From: Methanolinea sp. UBA275
GTDB lineage: Archaea > Halobacteriota > Methanomicrobia > Methanomicrobiales > Methanospirillaceae
Length of the DNA stretch: 34,235 bases
Assembly (NCBI GenBank): GCA_002506105.1
Contig: DAWU01000020.1
Location: forward strand, 1 to 34,235
Direction: 5' to 3'
Numbering within the stretch: position 1 is the first letter of the stretch; each line of letters starts with the position of its first letter. Below, in pieces: positions 9,501-18,267 of the stretch. The notes under the pieces were generated by a model. The model was not told the DNA's origin. It made no database searches and saw only the letters and a program-made list of their open reading frames with translations. A program made the translations under genes and the position numbers.

Positions 9501-10629
9501 GGCAATCGATCAGGTGTTTGCAACGGGAATGCCTGTTCGGAGTGCTGGCAGGCTGGGACCGGGTGAGAATCCCCGGTGGTACGACCATTCGCTCATCCCG
9601 GTAAGGGATGAATCGGGAGCTATCATCCAGGTGCTGGGCACATCGCGCGATATCACGGATCAGAAAGAGAACGAGGAGAGAATAAGGAAACTTGCACAGT
9701 TTCCGGCCGAAAATCCCTATCCGGTGATCAGGTATGCTTTGGATGGTACTTTTCTCTACGCTAATGATCCCGGGAAGCGATGGCTGGCGTCAATTGAAGA
9801 TCATGGTGGGGAGCAGATTCGTGGATTTATTCACGATCTTATCAGGAATGTTCTGGAGAACGACGGAACGTTTAAAACAGAATCAGAGGATGCATCGGGT
9901 CGGCTATACCAGATCACCGCTGTCAGGCCGGATGGAGAGAACCACATCAATATGTACATCATTGACATCACCGAGCGCAGGGATGCTGAAAGGGCAATCA
10001 GGGAGACTACTGCAAAGCTCAATCTCCTGACAAGCGTGACCCGGCACGATGTGGCAAACCAGATCACCATTCTCCAGGGATATACCCAGATGGCACTTAT
10101 GAAAGACCCCGATCCGGTCATCGCAGACTTCCTCAAGAAGATCGACGCAGCCGGGAATGCCATCTCGCGCCAGATAGAGTTCACAAGGAACTACCAGGAT
10201 CTCGGCATGCAGAAACCCGGCTGGTTCGGGGCAAGAGAAATTCTGGAGAAGCATGCCCCGGAAGGCATTTCCTTTTCATGTACCTGCGACGCCGAGATCT
10301 ATGCCGACCCCATGCTGGATAAGGTCTTCTCAAACATCGTCGACAATGCTGTCCGACACGGGGAAAGAGTGACAGAAATACGGGTCCGGTGCATGGATGG
10401 ATCTGACGGGCTTTCCCTCGTCATTGAGGACAACGGAGTGGGAGTGCCGTATGATAAAAAGGAGCAGATATTCCAGAAGGGGTATGGAAAACATACCGGG
10501 TTCGGCCTCTTTTTATCCCGTGAAATCCTCGGAATCACGGGGATTACCATTCACGAGACAGGCGTCCCAGGGAAGGGAGCCCGGTTTGAATTGAGCATCC
10601 CCAAAGGAAAATACCGCCTCCTTCGTTAG
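6505..10629 (+). CDS. REC-multiPAS-GAF-PAS histidine kinase (soluble)
   Basis: 1374-residue cytoplasmic sensor kinase with no membrane segment. An N-terminal receiver domain (about 1-125) is intact: acidic pocket D8/D9, phospho-acceptor D53 (in VSDYQMP), T81 and K103. PAS domains follow at roughly 134-268, 277-395, 405-520 and 530-645, then a GAF domain at about 650-815, then PAS domains at about 825-940 and 945-1065 and a shorter PAS-like unit at about 1070-1155. Several end in the DITERKK-type linker. The H-box carries RHDVANQ with H1181, and the HATPase domain shows N1281 (N-box) and DNGVGVP at 1309-1315. Input enters through a receiver, so it is probably phosphorylated by another kinase or acts in a relay. 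The start is fixed by the canonical receiver N-terminus although GGTGAG lies about 15 bases upstream. No partner regulator is adjacent and the signal is unknown. Confidence 0.9.
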   Translation: MFSVLYVDDEPGLLEVGKLYLERKGEFVVETVTSAQDALVMIEKGNYDAIVSDYQMPVMNGIDFLKQVRASGNSIPFIIFTGRGREEVVIQALNEGADFYLQKGGEPGSQFAELAHKVRQAVQQRRAEVSIRDHERREADILNFLPDATFAIDTKGVVIAWNRSIERMTGVRAGEIVGKGNYEYSLPFYHERRPILIDLVLTDDPATVARYPVIQREGNKLFSEITIPHFNAGLGAALWFTSTPLYNTRGEVIGAIESIREITERKKVLEALNESERRFRELADLLPQIIYETDTTGTLIYANRIAFDAFGYTEKDLERRVNALTMIAPEDRERAGSALQEVLEKGATQKSTREYRVIRKDGSTFPASIYLSPVVRDGVIVGVRGILVDITDRIKAEEQVRESEHNYRVLFENATEGILVAQDDRLVHVNPALVRLLGYSDEEVTSRPFTDFVHPDDRATVMDRHLQRMKGEIPPTGYTFRVIRSDGDERWVYINSTRIEWFGKPATFSFLTDMHEQKKSEQLLLAVNREYTNLLDQIQDVYYRSDVQGRLIKASRSWATLLGYDSLDECLGRNIADDFYMNPDDRKHFLEEVQREGRVTNYPVILRKKDGSPVPVETSSHFYFDAAGNNLGIEGTFRDITERKKQESILRTQLKLGLDLQKAHGMQEILALCLDAALEISGMDAGGIYYADENTGVLDLAISLNLGEEFIARVTHFPPDSVNSQVVSAGKPVYAHINKGSTFLTPGLESEGIRSIAIVPILVDGQPVACMNVTSHIIDRIEEPACVALETIATQIGVMIERRRTEEALSDSEQRYRNVVEDQTEFISRFLPDGTHVFVNDAYCRYFGLTREEILGHTFKPVIPDEDRDRVNRFFKSLTPDHPVDTIRHRIVFPDGKVHWQQWSDRAIFDPDGTLVEYQSVGRDITDIIEAEQALHEKESWFRSLSEVSPDMIFMIDRDDRVVYVNDAAARILGQPASEIVGRERRNLFPDDISTHQKKAIDQVFATGMPVRSAGRLGPGENPRWYDHSLIPVRDESGAIIQVLGTSRDITDQKENEERIRKLAQFPAENPYPVIRYALDGTFLYANDPGKRWLASIEDHGGEQIRGFIHDLIRNVLENDGTFKTESEDASGRLYQITAVRPDGENHINMYIIDITERRDAERAIRETTAKLNLLTSVTRHDVANQITILQGYTQMALMKDPDPVIADFLKKIDAAGNAISRQIEFTRNYQDLGMQKPGWFGAREILEKHAPEGISFSCTCDAEIYADPMLDKVFSNIVDNAVRHGERVTEIRVRCMDGSDGLSLVIEDNGVGVPYDKKEQIFQKGYGKHTGFGLFLSREILGITGITIHETGVPGKGARFELSIPKGKYRLLR

Positions 10630-10641
10630 GTGCATGGTGCG

Positions 10642-10699
10642 CCTGGTATCCCTCACCAGGAAAAACACCCGGCGCGTGGAATGATGTACGTGTTTTTTT
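10642..10699 (+). terminator. Hairpin plus T7 terminator after the kinase gene
   Basis: A 6-bp stem CCTGGT/ACCAGG (10642-10647 with 10655-10660) lies 13 bases after the kinase stop. A run of seven T residues (10693-10699) follows at the end of the convergent flavodoxin gene. Confidence 0.5.
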
Positions 10700-11516
10700 A
10701 TTCAGATACAGGAGCGAGCCTCCCTTTCAGCTGCGATTCGATGTCAAGCTGCATAAATTCAACGACGTTTGAAACAACCCCCTTTATATCCTCCCTTACC
10801 CTCTGATCATTCCTGAAAAATCCTGAATCGGTGCTGCTGTTGAACTCTGCCCCATGGGTCCTGTATCCGATACCAAACGGGGCAAGAATGTATCCCATCT
10901 GCTGGAAATACAGGAAAATATCAAGCGCCGTCTTGAGGGCGCCGTCTTCATGACCGCAGACGAGGATCCCGACGACCTTCCCCTCGGTCAGTCCCGGTTT
11001 GTCAAGGTGGAAGAGATTCTGCATGCAGGTGGTTCGGTCGAGGAAATCCTTGAGTCTTCCGGGCATGTTGTTCCAGTTGATCGGAGATGCCACGATGACG
11101 GCCTTTGCGGTCGCAAGCAGTGCATGGAACCCGGGCATGTCATCCTGCCAGTTACGGCAGGGATAGGTGCAGTATTCGGCCTTGACGCTGTAACAGCACC
11201 AGCAATGTTCTATTGAGTATTCACTCAGGTTATACCGGCGGAAACTCACACCCCTTGCGTTGAGTTCCTCCGCTGCGCAATCAAGCATGAATCCTGTATT
11301 GCCCACGCGGTGCGAGCTTCCATTAATCAGAAGGACATCAAAAGGCTCTCCGTCGTACCTGAACACGGTGTGATCACCGGCTGGCAGGAACTCTGCTCCA
11401 GGACTGCCGCAACGCGGGCAACTCCTCGGGGGCCTCTCTCCAGAAAAGAGAAAGCCGCACACAGCACACCTCCATCCGGTTTCGGATTCTGGAGTATCTT
11501 TGGTATTCTCTGTCAT
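10698..11516 (-). CDS. Rubredoxin-like/NADPH-dependent FMN reductase (flavodoxin-fold) fusion
   Basis: 272 residues. The N-terminus is a rubredoxin-type zinc/iron knuckle with C17xxC20 and C33xxC36 (CAVCGF and CPRCG), like the tail of rubrerythrins. It is joined to a flavodoxin-fold FMN domain from about residue 58: VLLINGSSHRVGNTG binds the FMN phosphate, and ASPINWNNMPGRLKDFLDR is the typical second flavin loop. Between them is a cysteine set at C105, C107, C108, C116 and C120, placed where iron-sulfur flavoproteins bind a 4Fe-4S cluster but with irregular spacing. The likely role is NAD(P)H- or ferredoxin-linked electron transfer in peroxide or oxygen defence. The ATG at 11516 has AGGAG 10 bases upstream. 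It is divergent from katG across a 577-bp spacer. Confidence 0.8.
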   Translation of the reverse strand: MTENTKDTPESETGWRCAVCGFLFSGERPPRSCPRCGSPGAEFLPAGDHTVFRYDGEPFDVLLINGSSHRVGNTGFMLDCAAEELNARGVSFRRYNLSEYSIEHCWCCYSVKAEYCTYPCRNWQDDMPGFHALLATAKAVIVASPINWNNMPGRLKDFLDRTTCMQNLFHLDKPGLTEGKVVGILVCGHEDGALKTALDIFLYFQQMGYILAPFGIGYRTHGAEFNSSTDSGFFRNDQRVREDIKGVVSNVVEFMQLDIESQLKGRLAPVSE

Positions 11517-12093
11517 CGTCGCTTACTCCTGCTCCATTGTTGCATTCCGGAATTTGGATTTGTATGGTAAATAGGTTGAGACCCGGGTACGTATGAGCTC
11601 TGATTGACCCAAATGCCCCCTGACTGACCAGATCCAAATGGTTAACATACCAGTGTCAGAATAACACACGTAAGCTACAGATGTGGCGAAGAAGACCCTG
11701 CCCCACACATCAGTGAGTCCCAGGTCACTGACATCTCTCAATGGAATCCAGAAAGGCCAGGTTCTCCCCCACGATGGTACCTCATAGAGAAACTGGTGCA
11801 CTACAACACATACAACACAGAATGGATCCTGAGAAAGGGTAGAGCATTCACATGGATCTGGATCCCGAAGCTGCTGAAGGAAATCTGCCAAGGCATGGCA
11901 GTATGCCAGGGTGAAAATCCCTCAGGATTCAATGAAGAGGACTCAAGTCTTGTATCAAAAAGCGGCAGGGGAAGGCCTGCATGATCGGACCCCTCTCCCA
12001 TTGGCGATGAGTGAGTAACCATTCGCCAGGTGGGAAAAGGAATTCTCAACGCATTCCTGTGGAGAACAATGCACAAAGGTGTGTGATGACGTC
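11517..12093. other. 577-bp gene-poor spacer upstream of katG
   Basis: No gene that I can recognise. One plus-strand frame stays open from about 11646 to the stop at 11984 (about 112 codons). It has a possible GTG at 11796 but no ribosome site and no recognisable motif. A minus-strand frame (11523-11891) is also open but equally featureless. An 8-bp inverted repeat, ATTTGGAT at 11552-11559 against ATCCAAAT at 11632-11639, lies near the flavodoxin end. The stretch could hold the divergent promoters plus a decayed gene or an untranslated leader. No clear TATA box close to katG was found; a weak candidate, TGTATCAAAAAGC, lies near 11950. Confidence 0.4.

Positions 12094-12095
<2 letters not shown>
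12086..12095. promoter_or_regulatory. Perfect 10-bp palindrome at the katG start codon
   Basis: ATGACGTCAT is an exact palindrome covering the first two bases of the preferred katG ATG at 12094. A dimeric repressor or redox sensor bound here would block initiation, so it is a candidate operator. The position is seen; the function is inference, and 10-bp palindromes also occur by chance. Confidence 0.25.
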
Positions 12096-14250
<2,155 letters not shown>

Positions 14251-14308
14251 CGGGTCACATGTCACCAATGGCGGGGAACATCGCGAACTCGGGTAGGGAG
14301 CCGGGGCA

Positions 14309-15412
14309 GTGCATGGCAAAAGGGCTCACGTTGTGAACGATGAACCTCGAGGGGGCCCGAGAATCATCTCATGGAATATCACCACGAGGTGTCCGCTGAA
14401 ATGTGCCCATTGCTACGTTGATGCAGGGGAACGCGATGCGGAAGGGGTCCTGTCGACCCGTGAGGCATGTGCGGTCATTGACCAGATCTGTGAGACTGGG
14501 AAGCCTATCGTCGTGCTGAGCGGGGGAGAACCACTCCTCAGGGAAGATATTTTCACCATAGCGCGATACGGGACAGACCGTGGTCTCCGGATGGCGATGG
14601 GGTCGAGCGGATATCTCCTCGATAAGAATACTGCAGTCCGGCTGAAGGAATCCGGGATACGAGCCGTGGCCATAAGCCTCGATTCCGCAGACCCTGCAGT
14701 GCACGATTCATTCCGTGGTATCTCCGGTGTATGGGAAAAAGCGGTCCAGGCAATCAGGAACTGCCAGGACGAGGGAATCAATGTCCAGATAAACATGTCG
14801 GTGATGCATCCGGATATCAGGGATGTTGAAGGAGTAATCGGGATTGGGACAGGCCTTGGTGTGCATGACTTCCAGATCTTCTTCCCTGTTCCGACCGGTA
14901 GAGCCCGCCGTTCCATGGTGTCCGGTCCGGCTGAGTATGAGAACCTGATCCGCGAGGTTCTTGTACGGTATCGCGATGCTCCGCTGAACATCCGCCCCAC
15001 CTGTGCTCCCCAGTTCCGCCGTATCGCGGATGAAATCGGGATCCGGAATCCCTTGTGGGGCAGGGGATGCATTGCAGCCATCATATACTGCCGGATCTAT
15101 GCCAATGGGGACGTGACTCCCTGTCCGTATCTGCCGGTCAGTGCAGGGAACGTGCGAAAGACAACGTTCCAGGAGATCTGGAACCATTCAGAGGTTTTCA
15201 CCACGCTCCGAAATCCCACCCTGCTCAGGGGGAAGTGCGGGCATTGCAGGTACAACACAGTGTGCGGGGGATGCAGGGCGCGGGCTTACCAGGGAGCCGC
15301 GATACTTTCATCCGGGTGGTGCGACGGGCTTGTTCGGCCAGAAATAACAGGAGCAGATATTTGCGGGGAGGATCCATTGTGCCTCTACCAACCGGGGGAA
15401 TCTTCCGGATGA
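14309..15412 (+). CDS. ahbD: Heme b synthase AhbD, radical SAM/SPASM
   Basis: 367 residues. Radical SAM enzyme that oxidatively decarboxylates the propionates on rings A and B of Fe-coproporphyrin III to vinyl groups, giving heme b. The SAM cluster is C28xxxC32xxC35 (CPLKCAHCY), with GGEP at 72-75. Auxiliary cluster cysteines lie at C254, C261, C272 and C310/C313/C319/C322 (GKCGHCRYNTVCGGCRARAY), with further cysteines near the end. Assigned as AhbD rather than AhbC because it starts almost at the SAM domain and has the CAPQFRRI and PYLPVSAGN blocks. The GTG at 14309 has AGGGAG 8 bases upstream; a second GTG at 14333 is possible. Its stop overlaps the ahbA ATG (ATGA). The AhbC/AhbD split is by sequence pattern and the two could in principle be swapped. 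Confidence 0.85.
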   Translation: MHGKRAHVVNDEPRGGPRIISWNITTRCPLKCAHCYVDAGERDAEGVLSTREACAVIDQICETGKPIVVLSGGEPLLREDIFTIARYGTDRGLRMAMGSSGYLLDKNTAVRLKESGIRAVAISLDSADPAVHDSFRGISGVWEKAVQAIRNCQDEGINVQINMSVMHPDIRDVEGVIGIGTGLGVHDFQIFFPVPTGRARRSMVSGPAEYENLIREVLVRYRDAPLNIRPTCAPQFRRIADEIGIRNPLWGRGCIAAIIYCRIYANGDVTPCPYLPVSAGNVRKTTFQEIWNHSEVFTTLRNPTLLRGKCGHCRYNTVCGGCRARAYQGAAILSSGWCDGLVRPEITGADICGEDPLCLYQPGESSG

Positions 15413-15921
15413 GCAGCTATCCAGTCCCTGACAGGACAGATATCGAACTCCTGAATGCCCTCCAGGGGGACATACCCCTGGTTGTCCGCCCGTATCTCAA
15501 GATTGGTGAAAGGCTGGGGATCTCTGAACAGGAGATCCTTGAGAGGATAACACGGCTCATGGACTGCGGAATAATCCGGGGCATTTCGCCGGTTATCGAA
15601 TCATCCAAAGTAGGGTTCACTGCGGCAACGCTCATCGCGCTCCATGTTCCCCCCGCAAGGATCCGGGAGGTCGCAGCCATCATTAGCGGGTACCCCGAGG
15701 TCTCGCACAATTTTCAGCGGGATCACCACTACCAGATCTGGTTCACTCTTTCAGGAAGGGATCCTGCCCACGTAGGGCAGATCGTATCGGAGATCATGGA
15801 ACGGACAGGAATCGGGAGAGATGATCTCCTGGATCTTCCCACAGTGAAGAGGCTGAAAGTCGATGTCAGGTTCTCTATTCCCAACCTTGAGAGTGAGGAG
15901 GGATCCTGTGGACCCGTGTGA
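15409..15921 (+). CDS. ahbA: Siroheme decarboxylase subunit AhbA (Lrp/AsnC-like)
   Basis: 170 residues with the Lrp/AsnC layout: an N-terminal winged helix (about 10-60), then an alpha/beta RAM-like domain. With AhbB it removes carboxyl groups from the acetate chains of rings A and B of siroheme, giving 12,18-didecarboxysiroheme. The diagnostic block is SHNFQRDHHYQIWFT (residues 99-113), the AhbA/NirD-type substrate-pocket motif with H100 and Y108; simple Lrp regulators lack it. The ATG at 15409 overlaps the ahbD stop by 4 bases. The end overlaps the ahbB start by 14 bases, so the pair is translationally coupled, as expected for a heteromer. The A/B labels follow the motif comparison. Confidence 0.87.
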   Translation: MSSYPVPDRTDIELLNALQGDIPLVVRPYLKIGERLGISEQEILERITRLMDCGIIRGISPVIESSKVGFTAATLIALHVPPARIREVAAIISGYPEVSHNFQRDHHYQIWFTLSGRDPAHVGQIVSEIMERTGIGRDDLLDLPTVKRLKVDVRFSIPNLESEEGSCGPV

Positions 15922-16396
15922 CATGGAACTGCTTGCTCTTCTGGAGGATGGACTTCCCCTTGTGAGCGAGCCCTACAAAGAGATTGGGAGGCACCTGGGA
16001 GTGAAAGGAGAAGAAGTCCTTGAGAGAATCGGAAAACTCATGGAAAAAGGTGTAATCCGCAAATTCCGTGGCCGCATCAACCAGAGGAAAGTGGGAATCA
16101 CGGCAAATGCCCTTGTCGCATGGAAGCGCGGGGATTCCCAAAACGGTGATGTGGGGTCAATCCTCGCTGCATCCCCCTGCGTTACCCACTGTTATGAACG
16201 CCTTTCTGTTCCTGGGAGGTGGGATTACATATTCTATACCGTGCACCACGGGTACAGCCGCGAGGAAGTACTCGGTGAGATTAAGGCACTGTCTGATCGT
16301 GTCGGAGTGGATGATTACCTTGTGCTTTTCAGCACTGAAGAGTTCAAACGTGTTCCGAATGTCCGTGTCTGTGAGCATGGGGGACTGAAACCTTGA
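15908..16396 (+). CDS. ahbB: Siroheme decarboxylase subunit AhbB (Lrp/AsnC-like)
   Basis: 162 residues and the partner of AhbA. It has a winged-helix N-terminus (MELLALLEDGLPLVSEPYKE onward) and the AhbB-type blocks ITANALVAWK (64-73) and VTHCYERLSVPGRWDYIFYT (92-111), then HHGYSREE. The GTG at 15908 is chosen over an upstream frame beginning at 15863: a strong GAGGAGG ribosome site lies about 6 bases before it, and the protein then begins in the conserved helix. This puts the ribosome site inside ahbA. The stop TGA overlaps the TTG start of ahbC. Loss of DNA binding is expected for the enzyme form, although a regulatory role cannot be excluded from sequence. Confidence 0.87.
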   Translation: MDPCDMELLALLEDGLPLVSEPYKEIGRHLGVKGEEVLERIGKLMEKGVIRKFRGRINQRKVGITANALVAWKRGDSQNGDVGSILAASPCVTHCYERLSVPGRWDYIFYTVHHGYSREEVLGEIKALSDRVGVDDYLVLFSTEEFKRVPNVRVCEHGGLKP

Positions 16397-17571
16397 ACCG
16401 GATCACCCAGTGCATCCACGGGAAGGGAACGGTAAGCGAGGTGATGAAACACCGCGGAAAACCCGGGCAAGAGGTGCCGAGCCGGCTTCTTGCCTTTGCA
16501 GGCATGAGGCGCCCCGTGGTGTTCTGGAACATCACGAACCGGTGCAACCTGGCATGTGAGCACTGTTACAGCAGATCAGGTCCGGGCATCAGCGATGAGG
16601 GAGAACTGACAACTGCAGAAGCGCTCGATCTCATTGACGACCTTGCCCGGACAGGAGTTCCCCTGATCATCCTTTCCGGGGGTGAACCGCTCGCGAGAAG
16701 CGATATCTGGACTCTCGCGGAGCATGCGAGGGAGCGTGGAATAAAAACTGCACTCAGCACAAATGGTACACTGATAACTGCCGAAGTGGCCACAAAGATC
16801 AGGGACTCCGGGATCGAATATGCCGGAATTTCGCTCGACGGTGCCAGCGCAGAGACTCACGACCGGTTCAGGAATTCCCCTGGTGCCTTTGAGCAGGCAG
16901 TTGCGGCATTTTCCCGGTGCAGGGAAGCCGGTATCCGGACCGGGGTGAGGGTCACCCTGACAAAGGATAATTACGGGGAACTCAGCCCCCTTATTGACCT
17001 TTCGCTGGAGTTGGGAGCTTCGCGGTTTTGTCTGTACTGGATGGTGCCCTGCGGACGGGGTGCGGGTTCCTATTTCCGGCTTCAGCTCACCTGTAGCGAA
17101 GTGGAGGGTGCGCTTGGAACACTCTTTCGGAAGGCACAGGAAGTCGATCCCTCAAGGATGGAATTCCTCACCGTCGATGCTCCCCAGGATTGTATTCATC
17201 TTATCCGGGCGATGGAGCGGGAAGGTTCGCCCGATCTCGCAGATGCGAGGGCGCTTATCATGTCCATGAAGGGCGGGTGCAGTGCTGGTGACCGGGTCGC
17301 AAATATCGATCCCTGGGGAAACGTCTACCCCTGCCAGTTCGCAAGGAGCCCGGAATTCCATGCAGGCAACATCCGGGAGAGGCCATTCTCGGTGTTATGG
17401 GCGGATGATTCCCATCCCGTGCTCCGCCAGTTCCGGGAGAAAACAACCCATATATCTGGCAGGTGCAGGGAATGCGGCTACTTCTCCCTCTGCGGGGGAG
17501 GGTGCCGGGTAAGGGCATATGCAGGGACAGGGGATTTCTCAGCCCCTGATCCATTCTGTTTTTTACAGTGA
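16393..17571 (+). CDS. ahbC: 12,18-didecarboxysiroheme deacetylase AhbC, radical SAM/SPASM
   Basis: 392 residues. Radical SAM enzyme that removes two acetate side chains from didecarboxysiroheme to give Fe-coproporphyrin III, the substrate of AhbD. The SAM cluster is C51xxxC55xxC58 (CNLACEHCY). GGEP lies near residue 97 and the SPASM-type cysteines are C296, C314, C358, C361, C367 and C371 (RCRECGYFSLCGGGCRVRAY). The roughly 40-residue N-terminal lead before PVVFWNITNRC is characteristic of AhbC/NirJ and supports the unusual TTG start at 16393, which overlaps the ahbB stop as TTGA; GGGGGAC lies about 8 bases upstream. It is the last gene of the katG-ahb run and ends 14 bp from a convergent gene. 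Confidence 0.86.
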   Translation: MNRITQCIHGKGTVSEVMKHRGKPGQEVPSRLLAFAGMRRPVVFWNITNRCNLACEHCYSRSGPGISDEGELTTAEALDLIDDLARTGVPLIILSGGEPLARSDIWTLAEHARERGIKTALSTNGTLITAEVATKIRDSGIEYAGISLDGASAETHDRFRNSPGAFEQAVAAFSRCREAGIRTGVRVTLTKDNYGELSPLIDLSLELGASRFCLYWMVPCGRGAGSYFRLQLTCSEVEGALGTLFRKAQEVDPSRMEFLTVDAPQDCIHLIRAMEREGSPDLADARALIMSMKGGCSAGDRVANIDPWGNVYPCQFARSPEFHAGNIRERPFSVLWADDSHPVLRQFREKTTHISGRCRECGYFSLCGGGCRVRAYAGTGDFSAPDPFCFLQ

Positions 17572-17585
17572 CCTGGAAACCCCGG

Positions 17586-17882
17586 TCATCTCTCTTCTGC
17601 TTGATGTGAATCCAGGAATGCATGGTACTCTTTTAGGAGTGCCTGGCCATACACCTCGATCTTTCTTGTGGGGACATAATTGAATACCTGCACCCTTTTA
17701 AGGAGTTCACGGATGATCCCGGCGTCATCTGTAATATGGAGTCCTGCCACATCTTCGAGGATGAAATCAAGCTTGTCAATTCCTGTCTCCTTCCCGTCAA
17801 TTGCGATCCTCCGGATCTTGATCTCATCGGGGGGAATACCTCCGCACACCGAACAATACTTCCCCTCCTTGTCAGAGCTCAT
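17586..17882 (-). CDS. Small Cys-motif protein of the methanogen 'NAC family' type
   Basis: 98 residues. It begins MSSDKEGKYCSVCGGIPPDE with a single CxxC, followed by a conserved-looking core (IDGKETGIDKLDFILEDVAG, then IRELLKRVQVFNYVPTRK). Similar short proteins are widespread in methanogens and are labelled 'NAC family transcription factor' in databases, a name with little experimental support. The ATG at 17882 overlaps the stop of the upstream cupin gene as ATGA, so the longer frame reaching 18026 is rejected. Coupling to the cupin suggests a shared role. The CxxC could bind metal or act as a thiol pair; the function is unknown. Confidence 0.7.
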   Translation of the reverse strand: MSSDKEGKYCSVCGGIPPDEIKIRRIAIDGKETGIDKLDFILEDVAGLHITDDAGIIRELLKRVQVFNYVPTRKIEVYGQALLKEYHAFLDSHQAEER

Positions 17883-18229
17883 TCCGTATCCTCTTTTCCC
17901 CTGATCATGACAAGCGCCATCTTGAACCGGGAGGTGGCGGAAAGCGCATGGGGTGCGTTGGCAGGGATGACAATTGTCTGTCCTGCGGTCATTTCGTAAG
18001 TCTTTCCCGCCACCAAGACCTCGCATTCTCCATCGAGGATTGTCACCACCGCATCAAAGGGAGCCGTATGTTCCGAGATTCCCTCGTCCTTGTCGAAGGA
18101 AAAGAGGGTGATGCTCCCTGCCTTGTTATTGATGATCATCCTGCTTGCGATAGTGCCGGTCTGGTACTCAACGAGGTCCTTCATCTCGAAGACCCGGCCA
18201 AGAAGTTCCTGTTTACTCTCTCGTGTCAT
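17879..18229 (-). CDS. Cupin-domain protein
   Basis: 116 residues and a single small cupin barrel. The first cupin motif is GISEHTAPFDAVVTILDGECEV and the second is MTAGQTIVIPANAPHAL, carrying the His and Glu/Asp positions normally used for metal, although the first motif has a reduced metal-ligand set (one clear His, plus acidic residues). These small cytoplasmic cupins bind small molecules or metals or detoxify. It is first in a two-gene unit with the CxxC protein at 17586-17882. It is 38 bp downstream of the membrane iron-sulfur protein gene on the same strand, so the three may be cotranscribed. Substrate unknown. Confidence 0.82.
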   Translation of the reverse strand: MTRESKQELLGRVFEMKDLVEYQTGTIASRMIINNKAGSITLFSFDKDEGISEHTAPFDAVVTILDGECEVLVAGKTYEMTAGQTIVIPANAPHALSATSRFKMALVMIRGKEDTE

Positions 18230-18267
18230 GCTGACCTCTCCCTCTCATCACCTGTGTTGTTGTCTGT

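Noticed and set aside
11523..12076. Insertion sequence upstream of katG
   Set aside because: No transposase motif, no terminal inverted repeats with target duplication; only an 8-bp inverted repeat and featureless open frames.
12079..12093. GTG at 12079 as katG start
   Set aside because: Adds only five residues, while the ATG at 12094 gives the usual KatG N-terminus; not excluded, however.
15055..15408. Longer frame in front of ahbA
   Set aside because: It overlaps ahbD in another frame; the conserved protein begins at the ATG at 15409.
15409..16396. Two Lrp/AsnC transcription regulators
   Set aside because: The HNFQRDHHYQIWFT and HCYERLSVPGRWDY blocks are those of siroheme decarboxylase, and the genes sit between ahbD and ahbC; plain Lrp regulators lack these.
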